Positions 53,300 to 63,300 of a stretch of DNA of 64,000 bases are shown one piece after another. The notes beneath the pieces are model-generated. The model saw only the letters and a program-made list of their open reading frames with translations. It was not told the origin of the DNA and ran no database searches. The DNA comes from JABMMZ01 sp964438995 (GTDB taxonomy: Bacteria > Bacteroidota > Bacteroidia > NS11-12g > UBA955). Each line of letters opens with the position of its first letter. The first letter of the stretch is position 1. The position numbers were made by a program, and so were the translations under genes. The stretch spans positions 124,001 through 188,000 of the forward strand of contig CAYTMQ010000004.1 in NCBI GenBank assembly GCA_964438995.1, in the 5' to 3' direction.

Positions 53300-54217
53300 T
53301 TAATTATTGATTAAAATTTCTCTTCCGGGAAATATTGCTGGAACGAGTCCACATTTCAATATCAACCTTTGAGCTTTCTGTTTAAATATAAAGTTTACAA
53401 AATTAGTGCCTGATTTTTCATTTATGTTACAATTGAGCAATACCAAGGGAGAAATCAATGGATATTCTTTTGTTGTGATGGTTTCTTGAGAAGGAGCGGC
53501 CGACCTAATGACACCATTTCTGTCGGTATAAGACACAGGTAACACTTTTAGTCCCTTAATCAAGTTAGCAATTGAGTCGGATTCAACATCAGAAATATAA
53601 GAAAAAGGTATTATAGCGATAACATTAGGAGATTGTTTTGTTTTTTGAATCAAGTCAAACAAAGACTTTGCTGCAAATAACTTGCTCAATTGTTGATTGT
53701 TTAAATTGAATTGTGATTTGAGGTAAGTCTTAGCCTGTGCATTGCTGTTTTCGATACTCAGTGAAAAAACCTGCTTATCTGAATTAAAGTATGATTGAAC
53801 ATCTGATAAAGAAAGACTTTTGCGGTTTGGGTCAGAACTCAAAAACACATAGGCATCATAGGCAAATTCGTATTGTTTTGGTGTAAAAGATTCCTTTTTC
53901 CTTAAATACTCAATTTCTTTTTCGGTTAATTTTCTATGCAGGATAGCAAAAGAAACAGCATTTTCCAATAACCCTTTAACAATATTGTCTTCATTGTAAG
54001 ATGAAATTTTAAGTCTGGGAAAATTGTATACATTTTCAAAGGATTTTCTTTCTTCGTTAGCGATTGTGTAAACACTAGAATCGACCCATAGGTCGATTGT
54101 ATCTATTGAATTCGTATTGGTTTGACTATTAGTCTTGGAGGTATTTGAATTAGAATTACAAGCAGCTATTGCCATCAATAGTGCTAATGTATGAATCAAA
54201 TGTTTAGTCGTTTTCAC
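53300..54217 (-). CDS. PstS-like substrate-binding lipoprotein
   Basis: The 305-residue product has a lipobox ending IAACNSNSN (cysteine about 20) and a fold like phosphate-binding periplasmic proteins (PBP-like; SSYNEDNIVKGLLENAVSFA at the front and IIPFSYISD in the middle). No ABC transporter genes lie near, so it is not a normal uptake partner. Its place in the TonB operon points to another role. The start overlaps the small membrane gene by 14 bases. Confidence 0.8.
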   Translation of the reverse strand: MKTTKHLIHTLALLMAIAACNSNSNTSKTNSQTNTNSIDTIDLWVDSSVYTIANEERKSFENVYNFPRLKISSYNEDNIVKGLLENAVSFAILHRKLTEKEIEYLRKKESFTPKQYEFAYDAYVFLSSDPNRKSLSLSDVQSYFNSDKQVFSLSIENSNAQAKTYLKSQFNLNNQQLSKLFAAKSLFDLIQKTKQSPNVIAIIPFSYISDVESDSIANLIKGLKVLPVSYTDRNGVIRSAAPSQETITTKEYPLISPLVLLNCNINEKSGTNFVNFIFKQKAQRLILKCGLVPAIFPGREILINN

Positions 54218-54446
54218 TTTTTAAGGCTTGCTTAAAATCTTGATAAGTTCTTATGAGTCTATAGGCTCCGTACAAGAACATAGCCGAACTGAACATAGTC
54301 TTTAAAGATTTGTCTTGAATGTATTTATCTCCGATGAAGAACATCATAAAGGCAAATACGATGAAGACTATGTACAGAGCGAACTTAAATATGAATTCAG
54401 GGTTTTGAACCAAAGATTGAACCAGATTCGACTCCTTTTTATTCAT
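54204..54446 (-). CDS. Small two-helix membrane protein of the TonB operon, unknown
   Basis: From the ATG at 54446 the product is 80 residues with two membrane helices (about 16-36 and 47-64) and a charged C-terminus. I recognise no named family. Overlaps with TonB (eight bases) and with the PstS-like gene (14 bases) support real translation. It may be an added subunit of the TonB/ExbB complex. Confidence 0.7.
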   Translation of the reverse strand: MNKKESNLVQSLVQNPEFIFKFALYIVFIVFAFMMFFIGDKYIQDKSLKTMFSSAMFLYGAYRLIRTYQDFKQALKSEND

Positions 54447-55257
54447 CAATTTCGAAGGTAATTGGAATAGAGCAAGGTGCTTTTACAGCTTTACCATTCA
54501 ATTTAGCAGGATTGAATCTGCCGCTACATTTTCTGATTACTCTTATTGCTTCATTGTCTAAGTCGGTATTACCAGATGTTCTGCTAATACTTACATCAGA
54601 TATCTTACCATCAACACTTACAATAAAGTAAACTTGTGCGACACCGCCTATACCATAAACTTTTGCAGCTTCAGGATACACAAGGTTGTCTTCTAGAAAC
54701 TGTCTAAATGCGTCTTCTCCGCCTTTAAACATTGCTTCTTGATCGACATCTTTATGCAAAATATCATCTTCATTTACAACAGATCCGCCAAGATTTTCAT
54801 CAATAATTATCGGTTTTGCATTTTCGTCACCTTTTTTAGTTTCAGAACCAGCATCAGTTTCATCAAGTTGATCTTGTGTTGGGGGAGCAACAACGTCCGC
54901 TAAGTCTTTTTTTACGGCCAACATTTCTAAAAACGCAATTGTTGGAGGTGTTATTTCTAAAGTTGGTGGTGGTGGTGGTGGTGGTGGCAAATCTTCATCA
55001 GGTGCTTTTAAATCTTCGATGGTAACTTCAGTAGTATCTGTAGTTTCCTCGATATCATCATCAGCGAATAGACCCAAGCTATTTGCCATTTTAGGAGAAT
55101 ACAAACCAAAAACAAAGATGAAAACACTAATTCCGAGAGCCATCAACATGTTTTTTTGGTAAATGCTTCTTAAATCGTAAGCGCCATAGCCTTTGTTTCT
55201 GTTGTCAAAAACAATGTCGTCCATGGATTGTGAATAGAAATTTTTGTTACTGTCCAT
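54439..55257 (-). CDS. tonB: TonB energy transducer
   Basis: The 272-residue protein has a cytoplasmic start with NKGYGAYDLRSIYQKNM, typical of Bacteroidota TonB, and a membrane helix at about 34-52. A proline run (about 90-98) and a charged linker follow. The C-terminal TonB domain has VYPEAAKVYGIGGVAQVYFIV and the end SIPITFEI. It passes energy from the ExbB/ExbD proton channel to outer-membrane receptors. Confidence 0.93.
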   Translation of the reverse strand: MDSNKNFYSQSMDDIVFDNRNKGYGAYDLRSIYQKNMLMALGISVFIFVFGLYSPKMANSLGLFADDDIEETTDTTEVTIEDLKAPDEDLPPPPPPPPTLEITPPTIAFLEMLAVKKDLADVVAPPTQDQLDETDAGSETKKGDENAKPIIIDENLGGSVVNEDDILHKDVDQEAMFKGGEDAFRQFLEDNLVYPEAAKVYGIGGVAQVYFIVSVDGKISDVSISRTSGNTDLDNEAIRVIRKCSGRFNPAKLNGKAVKAPCSIPITFEIDE

Positions 55258-55314
55258 TTTCTTTAATTTTCTTGTTAATACACGTTAGTTTGAAAAGGTA
55301 AACATTTTACACAT

Positions 55315-55881
55315 TTATTGTTTTGTTGGCACTTTAACAGTGTTTGCATCACCACCATTTTTGATTGCTTGAATTTCTAAAGGCTGAATATCTTGGATAG
55401 CATAACGCTTTACGCCAGTGATATCCATTTCATCTAGAGCACTAACAACACCTTCATATTCCGCATCATCGGTATATTTAATAATACAAATCATTGTATC
55501 TATACTTCCATATGTCTTTTTAAGAATTTGTTGTTTTGCATAAATGATATCTCTGATGCCTTTTTCTTTAGCGAAAGTGGTTTTTTTCAAACCAGCAGCA
55601 GTACTACCTTCATAATACCATACAGATTTTTCTTTATCCAATATTAAATTGAGTAATAGGTCCTCATTAATTTTCACCTTTTCTTTGGTTTCATCCTTAA
55701 TAGGCATGGTTAACAACATTGCATTTGGCTTATTCAATGTTGTGGTTAACATAAAAAATGTAATCAAAAGGAATGCAAGGTCAACCATTGGTGTTAAGTC
55801 GACTTTGGTCGATATTTTCTTCGACCTTTTCTTACCATGTTTCTTTTTACTGCCTCCTTCGGAGGTATTTATTTCTGCCAT
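55315..55881 (-). CDS. exbD: ExbD-family protein, second copy of the operon
   Basis: This 188-residue protein has a longer basic cytoplasmic part (Lys-rich, about 11-26), then one membrane helix with Asp34 in LTPMVDLAFLLITFFML. The periplasmic domain is larger than in classical ExbD. It lies 13 bases behind the other exbD and 57 before tonB. Two different ExbD proteins in one operon are usual in Bacteroidota. Confidence 0.9.
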   Translation of the reverse strand: MAEINTSEGGSKKKHGKKRSKKISTKVDLTPMVDLAFLLITFFMLTTTLNKPNAMLLTMPIKDETKEKVKINEDLLLNLILDKEKSVWYYEGSTAAGLKKTTFAKEKGIRDIIYAKQQILKKTYGSIDTMICIIKYTDDAEYEGVVSALDEMDITGVKRYAIQDIQPLEIQAIKNGGDANTVKVPTKQ

Positions 55882-55894
55882 TTTTGATTATTCT

Positions 55895-56524
55895 TTAATT
55901 GTTTTCTTCCGTTGTTACAGTTTCTCTTTGTGAGCTTCCAGATAAAGTTGTTATCAAACTAAATCTGTTTTTAAGTGCTTTTTCCGTTAGAGCGGTTACA
56001 ACTTCTTTAAAGGCTTTTATATTGGTAGTTTTGTCTCCTTTGATTGAAATATTGATATCTGGATTAATCATTCTCATTCTAAGAACCCATTCACCAAGTT
56101 CACAATTAGCAGAATCTTTAGGAATACCATTTTGCTTATAGCGTTTGAATTGCTCTGGATTAAGGTTAAGAACAGCAGGCATTTCAGCAAGTGAAAAACC
56201 AAACATATCTAAACCACGGAATGCCGCTTTTTGGTTGTTACTCAATTTGATTTCAGGATGTTTATCCAACATCTTCTCCAAAAGAGCTTGTCTATCTGAC
56301 ATCGTTGTAAGACCTATGAAAGCTTTACCATCTTTACCTATAGAAATCGTCAAAGCATTTTCAATTTTAGCTTGAGATTTTGAAGAAGGCAAGTCAATTG
56401 GCACCGCCTCAGGTGGTCTGAATTTCGAAGTCAACATGAAGAACGTCAACAACAAGAAGGACACGTCACACATGGCCGTCATGTCGATTGAGGTACTTTT
56501 ACGTGGAACTTTTACTTTAGGCAT
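55895..56524 (-). CDS. exbD: ExbD-family protein, first copy of the operon
   Basis: This 209-residue protein has the key Asp20 in TAMCDVSFLLLTFFMLTSKF. The periplasmic domain carries an insert of about 60 residues (MFGFSLAEMPAVLNLNPEQF) not seen in short ExbD proteins. It follows exbB after 28 bases. Confidence 0.9.
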   Translation of the reverse strand: MPKVKVPRKSTSIDMTAMCDVSFLLLTFFMLTSKFRPPEAVPIDLPSSKSQAKIENALTISIGKDGKAFIGLTTMSDRQALLEKMLDKHPEIKLSNNQKAAFRGLDMFGFSLAEMPAVLNLNPEQFKRYKQNGIPKDSANCELGEWVLRMRMINPDINISIKGDKTTNIKAFKEVVTALTEKALKNRFSLITTLSGSSQRETVTTEENN

Positions 56525-56552
56525 AAATTCAGAAATTAACCGAGGTTAAATA

Positions 56553-57347
56553 TTACTTGTTTTTTGAAGCGAAAGTTTGAGAAATGCTAAAGCCAATCTC
56601 GTCAATACCATAAGTCAACTTATCAATCATATTGGTGAAGACGTTATAGAAAATGATGGCGATAGCTGAAGTACCGATACCAATAGCGGTGTTAATCAAC
56701 GCTTCAGAGATACCAGCAGATAGAGCAGCTGGGTCAGGTGTACCTGCAGTAGCCAAAGCAGCGAACGCCTTGATCATACCAATTACAGTACCTAATAGAC
56801 CAATCAAAGTAGCAACTGATGCAATGGTAGCAAGAATTGATAAATTCTTTTCTAACATTGGCAATTCTAATGAAGTAGCTTCTTCTTGCTCTTTTTGAAT
56901 TGACAATACCTTTTGCTCGGTTGCCATTTCAGTGTTTTTCTCCATTTCAACATATTTTGTCAAAGAAGCTTTAACAACGTTAGCAACAGAACCTTTTTGT
57001 TTGTCGCACTCTGCCATAGCTGCATTAACATCACCTTTACTTAAGTGGGTTTTTACTTTTTGTAAGAACGTTTCTAAGGTACCTTTACCTTTAGCCCTTA
57101 GAATGGTAAGCATACGTTCAGTAACAACTGTCAATACTGTTAAAAACAAAGTCATCAAAACAGGAACTATGACACCACCCTCGTGGATGATAGCAAAGAA
57201 ATTACCCTCTTTTGGTGAGTGGTCAGCATTAAAATTGTCAGCAGCTCCGAATACGTAAACGTAAACTAAGATAGAAACTAATAATGCTAGGGGAATAGTT
57301 AAAATACTAACCCAGTTCGTAGATTTTTTTGATTGTACTTGGCTCAT
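56553..57347 (-). CDS. exbB: MotA/TolQ/ExbB-family proton channel
   Basis: The 264-residue protein has an extra N-terminal helix (about 13-33) and the three usual helices, with LATIASVATLIGLLGTVIGM and ALINTAIGIGTSAIAIIFYN. It is the first gene of the run exbB, exbD, exbD, tonB, small membrane protein, PstS-like, TPR. Its promoter lies 27 bases before the ATG. Confidence 0.93.
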   Translation of the reverse strand: MSQVQSKKSTNWVSILTIPLALLVSILVYVYVFGAADNFNADHSPKEGNFFAIIHEGGVIVPVLMTLFLTVLTVVTERMLTILRAKGKGTLETFLQKVKTHLSKGDVNAAMAECDKQKGSVANVVKASLTKYVEMEKNTEMATEQKVLSIQKEQEEATSLELPMLEKNLSILATIASVATLIGLLGTVIGMIKAFAALATAGTPDPAALSAGISEALINTAIGIGTSAIAIIFYNVFTNMIDKLTYGIDEIGFSISQTFASKNK

Positions 57348-57374
57348 TTAAATTGATGAAATTAGTTAAGGTTG

Positions 57375-57382
57375 CAAAAGTA
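57375..57382 (-). promoter_or_regulatory. TAnnTTTG promoter element of the exbB-tonB operon
   Basis: The minus strand reads TACTTTTG, ending 27 bases before the ATG at 57347. A TTCG lies 19 bases upstream in place of TTTG. Confidence 0.55.
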
Positions 57383-57687
57383 TATATTATTTTATATCAA
57401 ACGAAATTTTTTCGATTAATTCTGTATGAACCCAAAATGAACTGAATGTTAAGCAAACATTTCGTATTGATAGAAAAACAACTGGCATGCTACAACGTTT
57501 TTCACCAAATTTAAAAATTAAACAAACGTGATCAAATCACTTTGGATCCCTGAGGATTATCTGAAAAAATTACAAGTTTTGATGATTAAACGAGACTTAT
57601 TATAGATTGTTACATGTTTCTGCTGTTTATGACAGAAATATTACAATTCATTGATTATGAGTATTGTTTTACAAAACCTCAGTGACA

Positions 57688-57714
57688 TAAAAAAAGGCAG
57701 TCAAGCTGCCTTTT
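57688..57714 (-). terminator. Terminator of menD-menB
   Basis: GGCAG (57696-57700) pairs with CTGCC (57706-57710), widened by the A and T runs on both sides. The T-run follows on the minus strand. Confidence 0.85.
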
Positions 57715-57721
57715 CTCTTTA

Positions 57722-58543
57722 TTACGGGAATTTAGGAAATTTCTTGAAATCTGGTTTTCGTTTTTCCATAAAGGCATTTCTACCTTCTTGGGCCTCATCG
57801 GTAAAATAATACAACAAAGTTGCACTACCCGCCAATTCTTGAATACCTGCTTGACCGTCTAATTCAGCATTCAAACCGTATTTGATCATCCTTAAAGCAA
57901 TCGGACTCATTAACATCATTTCGTGACACCATTTTACTACCTCATCCTCCAATTGTTCTTGAGGTACTACAGCGTTCACTAATCCCATATCTAAGGCTTC
58001 TTGTGCACTGTATTGGCGACATAAAAACCATATTTCTCTCGCTTTCTTCTGCCCTACTATTCTTGCAAGATACGAACTTCCAAATCCGCCATCAAAGCTT
58101 CCAACTCTCGGACCGGTTTGACCAAATCTGGCGTTGTCACTGGCTATACTCAAATCACATACCACGTGTAGAACATGACCTCCTCCAATAGCAAAGCCAT
58201 TAACCATTGCTACAACTGGCTTAGGTAGTGAACGTATGCGCTTTTGTAAATCTAAAACGTTTAATCTTGGTACCCCGTTTTCGTCTTTATACCCTCCTAT
58301 CGTTTTAATGTTTTGGTCGCCTCCACTGCAAAATGCATCTGGACCAGCTCCTGTTAATACCACTACTTGAATATCTGGATGCTCTCTTGCATAATCCATA
58401 GCATCTATCATCTCCATATTGGTTTTTGGTGTAAATGCATTTCTGTAACGTGGACGGTTGATGGTAATTTTGGCAATGCCTTCGAAATACTCGAATAGTA
58501 TTTCATCATACGATTTAATCGTTTGCCACTCTCTTTTGCTCAT
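57722..58543 (-). CDS. menB: 1,4-dihydroxy-2-naphthoyl-CoA synthase
   Basis: The 273-residue crotonase-family enzyme closes the second ring of menaquinone. It shows NRPRYRNAFTPKT, FCSGGDQ, NGFAIGGGHVLHVVCDL and RVGSFDGGFGSSYLARI, all typical of MenB. The end is EKRKPDFKKFPKFP. The ATG overlaps the menD stop by four bases, so the two are co-translated. Confidence 0.96.
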   Translation of the reverse strand: MSKREWQTIKSYDEILFEYFEGIAKITINRPRYRNAFTPKTNMEMIDAMDYAREHPDIQVVVLTGAGPDAFCSGGDQNIKTIGGYKDENGVPRLNVLDLQKRIRSLPKPVVAMVNGFAIGGGHVLHVVCDLSIASDNARFGQTGPRVGSFDGGFGSSYLARIVGQKKAREIWFLCRQYSAQEALDMGLVNAVVPQEQLEDEVVKWCHEMMLMSPIALRMIKYGLNAELDGQAGIQELAGSATLLYYFTDEAQEGRNAFMEKRKPDFKKFPKFP

Positions 58544-60174
58544 ATTTGATTTGATTTATATAATTTAAAAATTGATGTGTTAATTTCTGAATCCGTCATA
58601 ATATCTACAATGCCACTTCTAAATTCTGAATTTGTAAATGCTTGTAATTCATTATAATTATTTACCTGCAAATAATCAATTGAATGTATATCTGCGATTA
58701 ACTTTAAATCAATATTATGAGGGGTAAAAACATATGGATTTAGTTCTTTCATTTCAGACGGACCATCCAATAGTTTAAATATACCTCCTCCTCTATTGTT
58801 CATGACAATTATTCTAAGGTTGTCAGGAAATGTTTGATTTAATAAGGCATTCACATCGTATAAAAATGCAATGTCTCCAGTAATCAATGTGTGTTGTTCT
58901 TGTCTATTGCCCATTGCCAACCCAAGTGCTGTTGATGTGCAACCATCAATTCCACTTACGCCTCTGTTTGAATACACTTTAATTGAATGATTTAGAAACT
59001 GCGCGTTGTATGCCGCATTTCTAATCGTCATGCTGTTAGACAAATGCAAGACATGATGTTCGCTAAGTGATTGTAAAACTCTTGACATCACTGCAAATTC
59101 ATTGAATGACTTGTCATCAAAAGTTATGTTTGATTGTTTAGCTGACGCTAAGTTCCATGTAACTAAATAATCTGAATCAATGGTACTTGAATGATTCATC
59201 CATTGAGCAAATGTTTCAAAATCCGATTGTACAACAATTGGATGTGTATCGAATGTATCTGCCACAAACCCTGATGGGTCGATGTGATAATGGCATTTGA
59301 TTGTCGCATTTCTCAAGGCCTGTTTGAGGTTTTTGTTAAGAACCATTTTACCAAAAGTAACCAGAACTTGAGGCAATAAGTGTTCTACATTTTTTGATTG
59401 AAGTAAAACAGACTCCCAGTTGTTAATTGAACCATGTTTCAATTTATTGGATATAATATCCGATAAACAAACGGTATTTGAATGAGGATTCAATACTTCA
59501 AATTCATCTTTAACATAGTCAGCTCCAAACAACAGCATCACCTTTTGGCTGCTTTCAATAGCTTGTTTTAAGTCATTTGGCAATTCTGCCTTGTTCCATT
59601 TTGGCAGAGTCTTAGGTTCTACATTAGGATAAACAAATGTCTCTTTTACTGCTGCATAAAGTGGCTCATTTAAAGGTACATTAATGTGTACAGGACCTTT
59701 AATTCCTGTTGCAGATTGCTGAACTGCTTTTTCGGCAATATCTACCATGGTTTGTTCTGAAATTGCGTCTTCAGGTGTAACAAATGAAGATTTGATATGT
59801 TTGCCAAAAAAGTTTTCCTGGTGGATGGTTTGTCCGTCCCACTTATCTATCATCGCTGCTGGTCGGTCGGCACTTATAACTATCATAGGCACCTGCATAT
59901 AAAAGGCTTCTAATACTGAAGGATAGATGTTTGCTAAAGCAGAACCGCTAGTGCAGATGACGGCAGCAGGAAAATCGTTGCTAATAGATAGGCCCAAAGC
60001 AATAAAGCCAGCAGAGCGTTCATCGATAACAGAGTGGCATTGAATTTTTCCGAATCTAGCAAAAGCCATAATCAATGGAGCGTTTCTACTACCGGGACTA
60101 ATGACAGCATGTCTTACACCATTTGCATAGAGCGCTGCTGGAATAGCATTGATATAGTATTGCGATTGATTCAA
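58540..60174 (-). CDS. menD: SEPHCHC synthase of menaquinone synthesis
   Basis: This 544-residue thiamine-diphosphate enzyme joins isochorismate and 2-oxoglutarate. It has SPGSRNAPLIMAFAR at the front, VIDERSAGFIALGLS with the key glutamate, and the cofactor-binding motif GDIAFLYDVNALL followed by NNRGGGIF. The start is a TTG at 60172-60174: no in-frame ATG lies between it and the upstream stop, and a TAnnTTTG element sits 11 bases before it. Other menaquinone genes are not in the window. Confidence 0.95.
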   Translation of the reverse strand: MNQSQYYINAIPAALYANGVRHAVISPGSRNAPLIMAFARFGKIQCHSVIDERSAGFIALGLSISNDFPAAVICTSGSALANIYPSVLEAFYMQVPMIVISADRPAAMIDKWDGQTIHQENFFGKHIKSSFVTPEDAISEQTMVDIAEKAVQQSATGIKGPVHINVPLNEPLYAAVKETFVYPNVEPKTLPKWNKAELPNDLKQAIESSQKVMLLFGADYVKDEFEVLNPHSNTVCLSDIISNKLKHGSINNWESVLLQSKNVEHLLPQVLVTFGKMVLNKNLKQALRNATIKCHYHIDPSGFVADTFDTHPIVVQSDFETFAQWMNHSSTIDSDYLVTWNLASAKQSNITFDDKSFNEFAVMSRVLQSLSEHHVLHLSNSMTIRNAAYNAQFLNHSIKVYSNRGVSGIDGCTSTALGLAMGNRQEQHTLITGDIAFLYDVNALLNQTFPDNLRIIVMNNRGGGIFKLLDGPSEMKELNPYVFTPHNIDLKLIADIHSIDYLQVNNYNELQAFTNSEFRSGIVDIMTDSEINTSIFKLYKSNQI

Positions 60175-60185
60175 AATTCAGCATG

Positions 60186-60193
60186 CAAAAGTA
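60186..60193 (-). promoter_or_regulatory. TAnnTTTG promoter element of menD-menB
   Basis: The minus strand reads TACTTTTG, ending 11 bases before the TTG start at 60174. Confidence 0.5.
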
Positions 60194-60333
60194 ATCTTTT
60201 AGACCAAAAAAAATAGGCCAGAAAAAGGTTATCAATTTTAATTATCAACTTTTACAATTTTGCTTTGTAGTTAGTTTATTGTAAGTTGAGTGTCAAATTT
60301 TTAGAAATCTTACCATAACATTACAAAATATAG

Positions 60334-60341
60334 TAAATTTG
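60334..60341 (+). promoter_or_regulatory. TAnnTTTG promoter element of the second PKD gene
   Basis: TAAATTTG ends six bases before the ATG at 60348. Confidence 0.55.
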
Positions 60342-60347
60342 GTCCGC

Positions 60348-63300
60348 ATGCAATTTGGGAGACAAATACTTATTTCTTTACTATTATTATCTTTCACAAA
60401 AGGTTATTCACAAGGCAAGATTAACGCCCCGGCGATAGAATGTTTGGGCAACATAACAGGCTTTACATATACCCCACCTTCAGGCAAAACAGTTAGTTCC
60501 ATCAATTGGGATTTTGGCGATGGATTTAACTCAACCAATACAAGTACTACCCATTCGTATGCAAACATTGGCAAATACACTGTAAAAGCGAATGTTAGTT
60601 TTACCAATAGTACTACGACCATTGATAGTATGTTGCTTGAGGTTGTTGGCATACCAAAAGCACACTTTTACTATGTCAAATCTAGTGACACCTGTTTTTT
60701 AAGTAATATCGTTTGTTTTAGAGATACCAGTTCGCCTGCTAAAGTTGGACAGTCTATAGTATCAAGATTGATGGTATGGGGAGATGGCTCATTCAATACC
60801 TTTACCAATCCAGTAAAATTTGATACGGTTTGTCACACCTATTCAGTTCCCGACAAATACACTGTAAAAATAGAAGTAACCGACAAATATGGTTGTAAGA
60901 ACAGTGCCAACTTAATCACCAATGTAGTTGAAAATATCCGTCCTAATTTTTCTGTAACTCAAAAATTTGTTGATTGCAACACCTTAAACATTTGTGTAAA
61001 AAACGCCTCAACTCAAGCAACTCCAGCCAATTCGCATTACAAATGGTATGTCGATACTTTTAGAGTAGATACTGGATTTTATTTTACCAATACAAAGTGT
61101 TTTCAATTTAAAAAATCTAAAAACATCAACATACGATTAATAGCTAATGCCAATAACTACTGTATTGATACATTAGATAAAAGTTACTTCGTTAACATAG
61201 ATTCATTGCCAACTTTCATGACTTTAATGGATACTGTTAGATGCTTTGGGGATTATTCTCAAAACCAGGCCATATTAAGAAATATCAATAGAGATGACAT
61301 TAAATGGTATTTAGACAATGCGTGGTTTCCATTAGTTACTGTAAATGAATTTTATTTCAATACAAAACAATTGCCAGGTTGGCATCAAGTTAAAGTTGAG
61401 GTTATAAGAGGAAGTTGCACTCACACTGTTACAAAAAATTATAGAGTCATTGGTCCATTAGCTAGAATGCAGGTGTACGACAATTACCAATGCTTTAGTG
61501 ATAGAGAAGTCTTTATGTATGAATCATCACTTGGTATAAATAGAAATAAATGTACATTCAAATGGGTTATTGACGACCCTAATGGAGACAACTGCATCAA
61601 TTGGAGAACAAAAGAGGTCAACAAAAATAAGAACTGTAATTTTTCTGCTGATTGGTGGACTAGGCACAAATTCGCCAAAAACTCAGTTGAAAATGTGGAA
61701 GCATTTGTTGTTATCACTGATACTGTGACAGGTTGTTTTGACACTGCAAGAACCATGATCAACATGAAATTTTGCAGTAAAATTCTAAAACCAGACACTA
61801 TTGTTGTTTGTCAAGGAGATTTGTTTCTAGATCAAATACCAACTCCTTACCCATATAAATTTACAATAGACAGTGGTAAATTATGGAGAAAATTTCCAGA
61901 AGTATTAGACGCTCCATTGAAAGGATTTTACGATGTAGGCTATGTGTTTGAGTCGGTATTACCTAAATGGACAGAGAAATTTGGAGACGATTCATTTAGA
62001 CTTAGAACGGATACACTATTTGTTTATGATACCATCTATAGAAAACAATTGGTATATGTTGTTCCGCCAATAGAAGACACCATAACAGTTACAGCTTACA
62101 GTACTTGTAGACCGTTTCATGTCAGTCTGCATTTTAAGCATGGCAATTTCAAAAAGGGAGAAAAATTAGAGATATTCTGGGCAGACAGTGGTAACATTGA
62201 TACCACTTTTAGGGCCAATGTACACATCGATTCTATTGTACATATATACAACAAATCGGGGTTTGATGCGCCCATTATGATAAAGATGACCAATATTCAT
62301 GGATGCAGTGTCATAAAACGTCTTGAAGTGACAAAAGGCTTTGTGATGTCGTATTACATCCCAAAAGTATTGAATTGTAAGAGTGATTCAGTGTGTTTTT
62401 ATCCTGGTGTATACAATTTCAAAACAGCCACATTTTGGTCGGGTAACACGCCCAACAATCGAGTCAAATGGGACATACCAGACGCTGGAGGCTCTATAAA
62501 CAAGTTCAATCCATGCGTTAGATTCAACAAAGGCGGTTTATTGCCATTTAGAATGGTAGTAACCGATTCTTTTGGTTGTAAAGACACCATGCAAGATTCC
62601 ATTTTTGTACAAGATGTTAGGGCCAATGTTAAAACCAATTCAAAAATTGTCTACTGTTCAGAATTGAAACAGTTTTTTGATTCGTCTAGCTTTTATAGAA
62701 ATCCAAAATGGCGACCATTTTTACCGGCATTCTTTGTAGATACCATTAAAAAACATTCATGGCAATTTGGTGATGGTACTTTTTCTTCCTTGCAAAAAAA
62801 TCCACTTCAAACTTTGAACACGTCATTGGACAGTATCATCGCATCACACGCCGTCGAGACGGTCAATGGGTGCAAGGATACATTTAAGTTTGTCATCAAA
62901 GTAATAGGGCCCAAACCTTATTTTAATATCAAAGATACAATAGGTTGTAATTCACTAAATGCTGAGTTTGTGAATCTCTCAAGAAATTGCAAAAATTACA
63001 TTTGGTCGTTTGGCGATTCTTTAAACTCGACTTTGCAAAAGAATGACAAGAACAATGTTACCTTTAATTACACCAAACCTGGTCGTTATTACATCAGTTT
63101 GGTTGGCATTGATACAATATTTAATCCATTCACCAATAAATATCAGTCGTGTTTCAATACATTCCCTGACAAACTGTTCCAAAAAGACACACATAGAACC
63201 GTTTTGGTTTTGCCTTTAAAATCGACAGGAATAACTAGCAGAGACACAGTGTGTATTGGTGAAACAGTTGTGTTTAATTCAAAAAGTGATACATCCTATT

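Larger units (their letters stand above)
57348..57721. other. Intergenic region between menB and the exbB operon
   Basis: These 374 bases hold the exbB promoter near 57375 and the menB terminator near 57700. The middle is AT-rich, and I see no gene or repeat in it. Confidence 0.6.

Noticed and set aside
53300..54217. Phosphate ABC uptake system
   Set aside because: Only the binding-protein fold is present; no pstC, pstA or pstB lies in the window.
60404..62638. Several minus-strand frames in the last 4 kb
   Set aside because: The plus strand holds one continuous frame from 60348 to the edge with a signal peptide, PKD cores and a sorting domain. The others are shadows.
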